A DNA stretch of 64,000 bases, from the NCBI RefSeq assembly GCF_052115445.1, contig NZ_JBFRGR010000008.1:204022-268021 (forward strand), written 5' to 3'. Numbering within the stretch: position 1 is the first letter of the stretch; the number at the start of each line of letters is the position of its first letter. Shown in pieces: positions 44,397 through 53,068 of this stretch. The notes beneath the pieces were generated by a model that saw nothing but the letters and a program-made list of their open reading frames with translations, did not search any database and was not told the DNA's origin. The translations under genes were made by a program, and so were the position numbers. The DNA is from Paenibacillus_E sp052115445 (GTDB lineage: Bacteria; Bacillota; Bacilli; Paenibacillales; NBRC-103111).

Positions 44397-45620
44397 ATGG
44401 GTGTATTACAAGGCAAAACGATTGTGCTCGGTGTCTGTGGAGGCATTGCGGCTTATAAGGCTGCAGCGTTAACGAGTAAATTAACACAAGCTGGAGCTGT
44501 TGTACGGGTGATTATGACGCGTTCCGCGGTGCAATTCGTTGCCCCATTAACGTTTCAAACCTTATCGCGACATCATGTTTTTGTTGATACCTTCGATGAG
44601 AAGGATCCCGCGGTTGTGTCTCATATCAATTTGGCGGACAGCGCTGATCTCGTGCTGATTGCTCCAGCTACGGCCAATATGATCGGCAAGCTGGCATTAG
44701 GGCTTGGCGATGATATGCTGAGTACCACTCTGCTTGCAACCATGGCCCCGATCTGGGTGGCACCTGCGATGAATGTGCATATGTACGCGAATCCTGCGGT
44801 ACAAACCAACATNGAGACTTTGCTTCGTCGCGGCGTTCGATTCATTGAACCAGGCGAAGGGCAACTGGCCTGTGGCTATGTGGGCAAGGGGCGTCTCGCT
44901 GAGCCAGAGGAAATTTTTGCCGTGGTTGAGCGGCATTTTCAAGGGGATCCTGGGCGTTTAGCAGGTAAACGTGTGTTAGTGACGGCCGGAGGCACGGTAG
45001 AACGTCTGGATCCTGTTCGTTATTTGACCAATGATTCGTCAGGCAAAATGGGGTATGCGATCGCGGAAGAAGCTGTGCGGATGGGGGCGAAGGTAACGTT
45101 GGTTTCAGGACCATCGGCTCTAACTGTACCAGAAGGTGTTCAGCTTGTTCCTGTGCAGTCTGCGCTGGATATGCGCGAAGCGGTGTTAAGCAGGCTAGGA
45201 GAAAGCCAGCTCATCATAAAAGCGGCTGCTGTGGCCGACTATCGGCCTGCTGTGGTTGCCGAGCAGAAAATCAAAAAGAAAGCGGACTCGCTGACGCTTG
45301 AGCTTATTAAGAATCCCGATATTTTGCAGGAGATCGGAACGCTGAAGACGAAGGAACAGTTCGTCATCGGGTTTGCAGCGGAGACGGAAGCGTTGGATGA
45401 ACATGCGATGGACAAGCTGAAGCGCAAAAATTGTGATCTCATCGTGGGGAACGATGTGTCACAAGAGGGCGCTGGCTTTGGCGGGGATACGAATGTCGTT
45501 CGCTTCTATGATCAGAACGGGCTTGTACAAGCGCTGCCTATCCAAAGTAAATGGGACGTTGCGCGCAAATTGCTCGAACTCGCTGCAGAGCGAATGGCTG
45601 CCGCGGCGGGGGAATCCTGA
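44397..45620 (+). CDS. coaBC: Bifunctional phosphopantothenoylcysteine decarboxylase / synthetase
   Basis: The 407-residue protein catalyses two steps of coenzyme A synthesis. The CoaC half binds FMN (GVCGGIAAYKA, PAMNVHMYANP, and GQLACGY with the catalytic Cys). The CoaB half has GGTVERLDPVRYLTN and the KKKADSLTLELIKNPDIL segment. The ATG at 44397 (MGVLQGKTI) has AAAGGGG nearby; an upstream start at 44373 is less likely. The stop codon shares one base with the priA start. N at 44813 hides one residue. Confidence 0.96.
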   Translation: MGVLQGKTIVLGVCGGIAAYKAAALTSKLTQAGAVVRVIMTRSAVQFVAPLTFQTLSRHHVFVDTFDEKDPAVVSHINLADSADLVLIAPATANMIGKLALGLGDDMLSTTLLATMAPIWVAPAMNVHMYANPAVQTNXETLLRRGVRFIEPGEGQLACGYVGKGRLAEPEEIFAVVERHFQGDPGRLAGKRVLVTAGGTVERLDPVRYLTNDSSGKMGYAIAEEAVRMGAKVTLVSGPSALTVPEGVQLVPVQSALDMREAVLSRLGESQLIIKAAAVADYRPAVVAEQKIKKKADSLTLELIKNPDILQEIGTLKTKEQFVIGFAAETEALDEHAMDKLKRKNCDLIVGNDVSQEGAGFGGDTNVVRFYDQNGLVQALPIQSKWDVARKLLELAAERMAAAAGES

Positions 45621-48133
45621 TGTACGCCAAAGTCATTGTCGATGTCCCAGCCAAGCAAACCAATCGGGCGTTCGACTATGAAGTGCCGTCATCTTTGAGT
45701 AAGTGGGTCGAAGTCGGCAGTCGAGTAGGTGTACCTTTTGGACCACGTGTTCTGCAAGGCTTTGTGGTTGAACTGCAAGAGGAAACGCAAGTAGATGCGA
45801 AACGCATCAAGCCGATTCAAACTGTGTTGGATCTCGTCCCTCCCTTGACGAGTGAACTTGTTAGTCTTGGACGCTGGATCAGTCGTATGTATATGTGCCA
45901 TGAAGTAACTGCTTTGCAAGCGATGCTTCCTGCGGCACTTAAAGCGAAATATGAGCGTGTCATTATTGTAGGGGATGAATCAGAGGATCAATCCTTTCTC
46001 GATATGCCAGATATTGAAGCTATTATTAGCTTTGTGAGGAGTAAGGAATCGGTTTCCATGGACGTGTTGTTGGAGCGTTTTTCGAAGGAAGGCGCTCTGA
46101 TCAAAGAGCTGCTGTCATCGGGTAGACTGGCGGAAGTGCAGCTAGTGAAGGACCGGATGAATGCCAAAAAGGCGCTAACCGTATTTCCACCTGCAGGTGG
46201 TCGTGGCTTGGAAGAGGCGCTTGCCGAGCTTCCGGCCAGAGCGAACAAGCAGAAGGATGTCCTCCGATATTTGATTGAGCATCCTCACGCCATTCGACTG
46301 ACGGAACTGATGGAAACCATTGAGGTCGGAGCCAGCACGGTCAAAAGCTTGGCGGATCGCGGCTGGATTGAGCTGCGCGAGGTGGAAGTGATGCGCGACC
46401 CGTATATGGGCCGTGCTTTTGAGCGGACGAAGCCGCTTACGCTGACGGAAGAGCAGAGCGGCGTGTTCGCCCCTATTCGCGATGCGGTGGCTGAAGATCG
46501 ACATGAGGTGTTTCTGCTGCATGGCGTTACGGGAAGTGGAAAGACAGAGGTATACCTACAATCCATCCAGCAATGCTTGGATATGGATAAGGAAGCCATT
46601 GTTCTTGTGCCGGAAATTTCATTGACGCCGCAGATGGTGGAGCGTTTTAAAGGGAGATTCGGCGACCTTGTTGCTGTTCTGCATAGCCGATTGTCCAACG
46701 GTGAGCGATATGACGAGTGGCGTAAAATTACACGCAAGCAGGTAAAGGTCGTAATCGGCGCACGTTCGGCGATTTTTGCTCCTTTTACGAACATTGGCTT
46801 GATCATTATAGATGAAGAGCATGAATCCTCGTATAAACAAGAAGAGAGTCCGAAATACCATACGCGAGATGTGGCTGTTCAAAGGGCGAAGCAGCAAGAT
46901 GCCGTTGTGGTGCTGGGTTCCGCTACGCCATCTCTGGAGAGTATGGAGAAAACGAGACGCAGGAAAGATCGCCCTAAACCTCCTTTTACATTGCTGACGA
47001 TGAAGGAGCGCGTTGCGAGCAGACCGATGCCGCCTGTGACGATTGTGGATATGCGTGAGGAGCTGAAAACCGGCAATCGGTCGATGTTTAGCAGATCTTT
47101 GTATAAAGCGATCGAAGAACGGTTACACAAGAAAGAACAGACAGTATTGCTCCTGAATCGACGGGGTTACGCGACATTCGTGATGTGTCGAACGTGCGGT
47201 TTCGTTTCACAGTGTCCGCATTGCGACATTTCATTGACGTATCACCAAAGCTCACATGCGCTGCGCTGTCATTATTGTGGTTATGCTGAGCGTGAGGTGA
47301 AGGAGTGTCCGAGCTGTCAGTCGGAGCATATTCGTCATTTTGGGACAGGGACACAGCGGGTTGAGGAAGAGCTCAGTAAGATTTTTCCTGGCATTAGGGT
47401 CATTCGCATGGATGTGGATACAACGACTGAAAAGGGCTCTCATGAGAAATGGTTGACGATGTTTCGCGAGAAACAGGCGGATGTTCTTCTGGGGACGCAG
47501 ATGGTGGCCAAAGGGTTAGATTTTCCTGATGTTACCTTAGTTGGGGTCATCGCGGCGGATACCGTGCTGAATATACCAGATTTTCGCTCTGCTGAGCGGA
47601 CGTTCCAACTCTTAACACAAGTGGCAGGTCGAGCGGGACGGCATGAGAAGCAAGGGGAAGTGTTTGTACAAACGTACACACCGGACCATTACAGCGTGCA
47701 ATATGCGAGTCATCATGATTATATTGCGTTTGCCAACCATGAGATGGATATTCGTGCTAATTTAGGTTATCCGCCTTATCAAAGATTGATTTTAATTACA
47801 TTCTCACACGAACAAGTACCGCTCTTGGTGCGTATGGCGGAAGCCTTTGTTACACGGTTAAAAGAGATCGCTCTCCCTTATACGAGGCAGCAGGTAGATT
47901 TGTTTTCGGAAGCCGTATCGCTGGATTCATCCTTTCATTTTGACGTGTTAGGACCTGTTGCATCGCCTATTTCCCGAATCAAAGATAGATATCGATTCCA
48001 ATGCGTGGTAAAATATCGTGGGGAAGATAGAGCTGCAGAGATCGTTGGGAAGACAGTAGCTTGGTTTGAGGAACGCTCAGCCAAAGAAAAGCTGCTAATA
48101 AGCGTGGATGTTGACCCGCAATATTTGATGTAA
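45620..48133 (+). CDS. priA: Primosomal protein N' (replication restart helicase PriA)
   Basis: The 837-residue superfamily 2 helicase restarts stalled replication forks. It has an N-terminal 3'-end-binding domain (MYAKVIVDVPAKQTNRAFDY), Walker A GVTGSGKTEVYL, IIDEEHESSYKQ and eight zinc-binding cysteines in pairs (CRTCGFVSQCPHC and CHYCGYAEREVKECPSC). The ATG at 45620 overlaps the coaBC stop codon (TGATG); codons upstream lie inside coaBC. Confidence 0.97.
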   Translation: MYAKVIVDVPAKQTNRAFDYEVPSSLSKWVEVGSRVGVPFGPRVLQGFVVELQEETQVDAKRIKPIQTVLDLVPPLTSELVSLGRWISRMYMCHEVTALQAMLPAALKAKYERVIIVGDESEDQSFLDMPDIEAIISFVRSKESVSMDVLLERFSKEGALIKELLSSGRLAEVQLVKDRMNAKKALTVFPPAGGRGLEEALAELPARANKQKDVLRYLIEHPHAIRLTELMETIEVGASTVKSLADRGWIELREVEVMRDPYMGRAFERTKPLTLTEEQSGVFAPIRDAVAEDRHEVFLLHGVTGSGKTEVYLQSIQQCLDMDKEAIVLVPEISLTPQMVERFKGRFGDLVAVLHSRLSNGERYDEWRKITRKQVKVVIGARSAIFAPFTNIGLIIIDEEHESSYKQEESPKYHTRDVAVQRAKQQDAVVVLGSATPSLESMEKTRRRKDRPKPPFTLLTMKERVASRPMPPVTIVDMREELKTGNRSMFSRSLYKAIEERLHKKEQTVLLLNRRGYATFVMCRTCGFVSQCPHCDISLTYHQSSHALRCHYCGYAEREVKECPSCQSEHIRHFGTGTQRVEEELSKIFPGIRVIRMDVDTTTEKGSHEKWLTMFREKQADVLLGTQMVAKGLDFPDVTLVGVIAADTVLNIPDFRSAERTFQLLTQVAGRAGRHEKQGEVFVQTYTPDHYSVQYASHHDYIAFANHEMDIRANLGYPPYQRLILITFSHEQVPLLVRMAEAFVTRLKEIALPYTRQQVDLFSEAVSLDSSFHFDVLGPVASPISRIKDRYRFQCVVKYRGEDRAAEIVGKTVAWFEERSAKEKLLISVDVDPQYLM

Positions 48134-48173
48134 TAACCCCTAATCGAGACGACTTAAAGGTAGGTGCACATTC

Positions 48174-48659
48174 ATGGCTATTCGTATTATTGTTAAAGAT
48201 CCAGATCCTGTGCTGCGCGAGAAAGCGATCACAGTTACGAAATTTAATTCCAATCTGCATAAATTGCTTGATGATATGGCANATACGATGTATGAAGCGG
48301 AAGGCGTTGGTCTTGCTGCTCCACAAATCGGTATTCTGAAGCGTGTAATCGTGATGGATTGCGGCGAGGAGCATGGCGGGTTAATCGAAATGGTGAATCC
48401 TGAGATTGTTGTTTCCAGCGGGGAGCAAATGGGGCCTGAAGGCTGCTTGAGTATTCCTGGGCTTCGCGGTGATGTGCTTCGTGCGTTGAATGTAACGGCG
48501 AAAGGGCAAGATCGCGATGGGAATCCGATTGAAGTGACAGGCACGGAGCTGCTTGCTCGTTGTATTTTCCATGAGATTGATCACTTAAATGGCGTATTGT
48601 TTACGGATCTTGCGGTCAAAACGTATACAGCCGATGAAGAAGAGGAAGAAGAAGCGTGA
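48174..48659 (+). CDS. def: Peptide deformylase
   Basis: The 161-residue metalloenzyme removes the formyl group from new proteins. All three signature motifs are present: GVGLAAPQIG, EGCLSIPG and HEIDHLNG (His and Cys bind the metal). The C-terminus has an acidic run (DEEEEEE). It overlaps fmt by four bases (GTGA), which pairs the deformylase with the enzyme that adds the formyl group. N at 48282 hides one residue. Confidence 0.97.
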   Translation: MAIRIIVKDPDPVLREKAITVTKFNSNLHKLLDDMAXTMYEAEGVGLAAPQIGILKRVIVMDCGEEHGGLIEMVNPEIVVSSGEQMGPEGCLSIPGLRGDVLRALNVTAKGQDRDGNPIEVTGTELLARCIFHEIDHLNGVLFTDLAVKTYTADEEEEEEA

Positions 48660-49603
48660 ATATCATTTTCATGGGTACACCAGAATTTGCAGTACCCTCC
48701 TTGCAAGCACTCTTGGAGGAAGGCTATAACGTGACAACTGTTGTCACGCAGCCGGATCGGCCGAAGGGACGCAAACGCGTCCTTACGCCGACGCCAGTGA
48801 AGGTAGAGGCCGAGAAGCATGGCATTCCCGTGCTTCAACCGGTGAAGCTGCGTGAAGCAGATTCCGTAGAGCGGATTCGCCAGCTTGCACCTGATTTAAT
48901 CGTAACAGCAGCTTATGGCCAAATTTTACCGAAATCGGTGTTAGATTTGCCTAAGTATGGCTGCATTAATATTCATGCTTCGCTGCTTCCGAAATATCGG
49001 GGGGGAGCGCCGATTCATCATGCTGTCATGCGAGGTGAGGCTGAAACCGGCGTAACCATTATGTATATGGCGGTTGGATTGGATACGGGAGACATGATCT
49101 CGCGTGTGGCACTTCCGATTGAGGATACGGATACGACAGGAATGTTGTTTGACAAGCTGAGTGTTGCTGGGGCTGATTTGCTGAAGCGGACGCTGCCTGA
49201 TCTCTTGGCTGGTCGGATTCAGGCTGTTCCTCAGAATGAGGCGGATGCGATCTATTCACCTAATATTCGCAGGGAAGATGAACTTCTGGACTGGTCGCGT
49301 TCTGCTGTCGAGCTGTGGAATCACATTCGAGGGTTAAATGCCTATCCTGGTGCGTACACGTTCTGGAATGGTGATGTGCTGAAGGTATGGGCGAGCTTGA
49401 AGCCGAGGCAAGCGGGTCAAGATCTGTCTGACGCAGCGCCAGGAACCGTGCTTAGCTGCAGCGAGCAAGGGATTGAAGTCATGACGGGAGCAGGTACATT
49501 GTGGCTAACGGAGATTCAACCTGCTGGCAAAAAGGCGATGCCGGTATCTGAATTCATTCGCGGCGTGCAAATTCCGGCGGGTACGGTATTGGGTAACGCG
49601 TAA
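48656..49603 (+). CDS. fmt: Methionyl-tRNA formyltransferase
   Basis: The 315-residue enzyme formylates initiator Met-tRNA using 10-formyltetrahydrofolate. The N-terminal domain begins MNIIFMGTPEFAVPSL and includes the active-site region CINIHASLLPKYRGGAPI and DTGD; the C-terminal domain is an OB fold. The GTG start overlaps the def stop codon, with a purine-rich GAAGAGGAAGAAGAAG just upstream. Confidence 0.97.
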   Translation: MNIIFMGTPEFAVPSLQALLEEGYNVTTVVTQPDRPKGRKRVLTPTPVKVEAEKHGIPVLQPVKLREADSVERIRQLAPDLIVTAAYGQILPKSVLDLPKYGCINIHASLLPKYRGGAPIHHAVMRGEAETGVTIMYMAVGLDTGDMISRVALPIEDTDTTGMLFDKLSVAGADLLKRTLPDLLAGRIQAVPQNEADAIYSPNIRREDELLDWSRSAVELWNHIRGLNAYPGAYTFWNGDVLKVWASLKPRQAGQDLSDAAPGTVLSCSEQGIEVMTGAGTLWLTEIQPAGKKAMPVSEFIRGVQIPAGTVLGNA

Positions 49604-49680
49604 GGGTAATTCGAAATAGTGCTTATGTAAGACTGATTTTCTATATTTACAATGCCACGAAAAAAATGAGGTATTTGATT

Positions 49681-51141
49681 TTGTCTACGACTAAACCAAC
49701 TCGTCCGCAACATGGACATACGAATTCGCAGAGATCGGGTAAGCCCTCTGCGCCAAAATCATCCTCGGGCGCTGCGAAGAGCAGCGCTGTTAAGCGTTCT
49801 GCCCGTGATGCGGCACTGGATGTACTTATTCGAGTTGAAGAGAATCAGTCCTATAGTAATCTCCTGTTGAACCAAGTGCTGCAGAAGCATGCTCTTGAGC
49901 GTGCAGATGCTGGACTGGCGACGGAGCTTGTGTACGGTACGATTGGGCGCCAGAATACGATTGACTTCTTCTTGGAGCGCTTCGTCAGCAAAGGTCTTGC
50001 GAAGCTGGAGCCCTGGGTGAGGTGCCTGCTGCGGCTGAGTTTCTATCAGCTGCATTATTTGGACCGCATCCCTGACCATGCGGTCGTGAGCGAAGCGGTC
50101 AATATCGCGAAGCGCCGAGGCCACCAAGGCATCTCGGGCATGGTCAACGGCGTGCTGCGGGCGATCATCCGCAGCAAGGACGAGCTCACGCTGCCGGCTG
50201 CGCTCGGCGACGTGAAGCGCATCGCGCTGAGCCATTCCCATCCGGAATGGCTCGTGCGCCGGTGGATCCGTCAGCTCGGCCCTGAGCTGACGGAACAGAT
50301 CTGTGCGGCGAACAACGAGCCGCCGCACGTGAGCATTCGTGCGAACGCGAGGCGGCGCAGCCGCTTGGAGCTGCTGGAGCAGCTCCAAGCTAGCGGCCTC
50401 AGCGCGGAAGCGTCAGAGCTGGCCCCGGCCGGCATCCTTGTGCAGGGGGCCGGGAACATGGCGCTAGTCCCCGGCTTCCAGCAAGGGGACTTCTCGATTC
50501 AAGACGAGAGCTCGATGCTCGTCGCCGAGGCTCTTGACCCGCGTCCAGGCATGAAGGTGCTGGACTGTTGCGCCGCCCCTGGCGGCAAGACCGCCCACAT
50601 CGCGGAGAAGATGGACGATGTGGGTCAGATTTGGGCTTGTGATCTGCATGAGCACAAGCAGAAATTAATCGCAGATCAAGCGGAGCGTCTGGGACTATCG
50701 TCGATTCAGACGCTCGTGATGGATGCTGCGAAGCTGGATGAGCATTTTGCGGCGGAGTCTTTCGATCGCATCCTGCTTGATGCACCTTGCTCTGGCCTTG
50801 GGGTTATTCGCCGCAAGCCAGATCTCAAATGGGCGAAGCAGGAGGCGGAGATCGAAGCGATCAGTGAAACGCAGTATGCGATTCTGAGTCGTGTACACCG
50901 TCTGCTCAAGCCAGGCGGCGTACTGGTGTACAGCACGTGCACGATTGAACAGGCAGAGAATGAGGGCATGGTCGAGCGCTTTCTTGCCGAACACAGCGAG
51001 TTCGAGCTAGCTCCGCTGCCAGCGGATGTTTTCACGGAGATTGACCCGAAGGCGGCAACGTCTGGCATGGTGCAAATTTTGCCGCAGCAGTTCCATTCGG
51101 ACGGTTTTTTTATCGCTCGGCTGCGTAAGCGTGACGTGTAA
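49681..51141 (+). CDS. rsmB: 16S rRNA m5C967 methyltransferase RsmB
   Basis: The 486-residue protein has a Ser/Lys/Ala-rich N-terminal extension (~35 residues), an NusB-like domain (SARDAALDVLIRVEENQSYSN) and a SAM-dependent methyltransferase domain with CCAAPGGKTAHIAE, LLDAPCSGLGVIRRKPDLKW and the catalytic CTIEQAENE. The TTG at 49681 has GAGGT eight bases upstream; an ATG at 49666 has no ribosome site and lies before it. The middle part (about 50040-50660) is much more GC-rich than its flanks. Confidence 0.93.
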   Translation: MSTTKPTRPQHGHTNSQRSGKPSAPKSSSGAAKSSAVKRSARDAALDVLIRVEENQSYSNLLLNQVLQKHALERADAGLATELVYGTIGRQNTIDFFLERFVSKGLAKLEPWVRCLLRLSFYQLHYLDRIPDHAVVSEAVNIAKRRGHQGISGMVNGVLRAIIRSKDELTLPAALGDVKRIALSHSHPEWLVRRWIRQLGPELTEQICAANNEPPHVSIRANARRRSRLELLEQLQASGLSAEASELAPAGILVQGAGNMALVPGFQQGDFSIQDESSMLVAEALDPRPGMKVLDCCAAPGGKTAHIAEKMDDVGQIWACDLHEHKQKLIADQAERLGLSSIQTLVMDAAKLDEHFAAESFDRILLDAPCSGLGVIRRKPDLKWAKQEAEIEAISETQYAILSRVHRLLKPGGVLVYSTCTIEQAENEGMVERFLAEHSEFELAPLPADVFTEIDPKAATSGMVQILPQQFHSDGFFIARLRKRDV

Positions 51142-51211
51142 CAGACAGGGACGTGTGTTCGTTCCTGCTTTGTGTTAAAATATTTTAAAATAGACGAAAT
51201 AACAACAGGTT

Positions 51212-52291
51212 GTGATAAATGTGGGTATTAAGCCGTATCTGAAAGAGAAACCGTTTGTATATGATTTGAATTGGGATGAGTGGCAAAGCTGGGTCAAAGA
51301 AAATGGGGAGTCTGCGTTTCGTGCCGGTCAAATTTTTGATTGGTTATATATTAAACGCGTTTTCAGTTTCGACGAAATGTCGAATTTGCCGAAAACACTT
51401 CGCGACAAGTTGAAGGATCAGTTTGAGTTCGTTACCCTGTCGGAGATTACGAAATATCAATCCCAGGATGGCACAGTCAAGTTCTTGTTTGAGCTTGAAG
51501 ATAAGAACGCTATTGAAACTGTCGTGATGAAGCATAATTACGGCAACAGTATTTGCGTAACGACCCAAGTCGGCTGTAGAGTCGGCTGTACGTTCTGTGC
51601 GTCCACTTTGGGCGGATTGAAGCGGGATCTACGACCAGGCGAGATTGTCGCCCAGGTTGTGAAAGCGCAGAAATTGCTTGATGAAACGGGAGAGCGTATC
51701 TCTTCCATCGTGATCATGGGGATTGGCGAGCCTTTTGAAAATTATGAAGCGACCATGAATTTCCTGCGTGTCATGATTCACCCGAAAGGGTTGAATATCG
51801 GACAGCGTCACATTACGGTATCGACGAGTGGCATCGTACCGAACATTTATAAGTTCGCGGATGAGAATTTGCAAGTGAATTTGGCGATTTCGATCCATGC
51901 GCCGAATGATGCACTGCGATCGAAGCTGATGCCTGTTAATCGCAGGTTCCCTTTCGTAGATCTCATCGAAGCTTGTAAATACTACATTGCCAAAACGGGC
52001 AGACGGATTACGTTTGAATATGCCCTCATGGGCGAAGTGAATGACCAGCCTGAGCATGCGGAAGAGCTGGCGCTTGTCTTGAAAGATATGCCGCTCAGCC
52101 ATGTGAATCTGATTCCTGTCAATTTTGTGGCTGAACGTGATTTCAAGCGTACACCCCGAGATGATATTTTTACCTTCCAACGTATTCTGGAGAAGGGCAA
52201 AATTAATGCCACCATACGCCGTGAACAAGGTAGTGATATCGCTGCTGCCTGCGGACAATTGCGAGCTAAGCATATGGAGAGCAGTAAATGA
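51212..52291 (+). CDS. rlmN: Dual-specificity 23S rRNA / tRNA m2A methyltransferase RlmN
   Basis: The 359-residue radical SAM enzyme methylates A2503 of 23S rRNA and A37 of some tRNAs. The cluster motif is GCRVGCTFCAS, and the second catalytic cysteine lies near the C-terminus in SDIAAACGQL. GEPFENYEATM and STSGIVPNI are family blocks. The GTG at 51212 and one at 51221 are both possible because no strong ribosome site exists. prpC begins 12 bases after the stop codon. Confidence 0.95.
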   Translation: MINVGIKPYLKEKPFVYDLNWDEWQSWVKENGESAFRAGQIFDWLYIKRVFSFDEMSNLPKTLRDKLKDQFEFVTLSEITKYQSQDGTVKFLFELEDKNAIETVVMKHNYGNSICVTTQVGCRVGCTFCASTLGGLKRDLRPGEIVAQVVKAQKLLDETGERISSIVIMGIGEPFENYEATMNFLRVMIHPKGLNIGQRHITVSTSGIVPNIYKFADENLQVNLAISIHAPNDALRSKLMPVNRRFPFVDLIEACKYYIAKTGRRITFEYALMGEVNDQPEHAEELALVLKDMPLSHVNLIPVNFVAERDFKRTPRDDIFTFQRILEKGKINATIRREQGSDIAAACGQLRAKHMESSK

Positions 52292-52303
52292 GGTGAGAGC
52301 CGG

Positions 52304-53068
52304 ATGAAGATGGTAAGTCGTACCGATATAGGGAAGGTCCGTCAAGTCAATGAGGACCGTGCCGCTATCTACCATCAACTCAATGGCCTATCGTTGGCTA
52401 TTGTTGCTGATGGAATGGGGGGGCATCAAGCTGGTGATATTGCCAGTCAAATGGCCATTGACACGATTGGAGCGCAATTGCAATCCATCCATTGGGGAAT
52501 GTCGGTGGAGTCCTGTAAGCAAATACTGAGGGAAGCGATTGAGAAGGCGAACGAGGAGATTTATGCTTTTGCGTCGGATCAAGAAAAGTACCATGGCATG
52601 GGAACGACTGTCGTTGCCATTATTGCTTCACAGGAGCTTCTCATTATCGGACATATCGGAGATAGTCGTGCGTATAAACTGACTGGGGATTCCATTCAAC
52701 AACTGACGGAGGATCATTCCTTAGTTTACGAGCTTGTTAAGAATGGACAGCTAACGATGGAAGAGGCTGATCATCATCCAAGACGTAATTGGATTACACG
52801 TGCACTAGGCACTGAGCCTAGTGTGGAAGTGGATCTCTATGAGTACACGTGGCGTCCAGACGATGTTATTCTCATTTGTTCGGATGGTTTGAGCGGATTG
52901 GTCGATGATGCGGATATTCTGCGAATTGTTCGGGAAAACGAGCAGTTGGAAGATGCGGCAGATGCGTTAATCCAGAGCGCGCTTCGCGAAGGCGGAGATG
53001 ATAATGTAACGGTCCTTTTATTTGCACATGATCAGGATTCGGACGAAAAAAGGGGTGATGGGAATTGA
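52304..53068 (+). CDS. prpC: PP2C-type Ser/Thr phosphatase (PrpC, Stp1)
   Basis: The 254-residue phosphatase has all PP2C metal motifs: VNEDRAAI, VADGMGGHQAG, SDGLSGL and GGDDNVTVLL. It reverses phosphorylation by PrkC, the next gene. GAGGTGAGA lies before the ATG. It overlaps prkC by four bases (TTGA), so the antagonistic pair is translationally coupled. Confidence 0.97.
   Translation: MKMVSRTDIGKVRQVNEDRAAIYHQLNGLSLAIVADGMGGHQAGDIASQMAIDTIGAQLQSIHWGMSVESCKQILREAIEKANEEIYAFASDQEKYHGMGTTVVAIIASQELLIIGHIGDSRAYKLTGDSIQQLTEDHSLVYELVKNGQLTMEEADHHPRRNWITRALGTEPSVEVDLYEYTWRPDDVILICSDGLSGLVDDADILRIVRENEQLEDAADALIQSALREGGDDNVTVLLFAHDQDSDEKRGDGN

Noticed and set aside
51629..52378. A 249-codon antisense frame across rlmN
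   Set aside because: Mirror of a conserved radical SAM enzyme; no independent ribosome site or family match.
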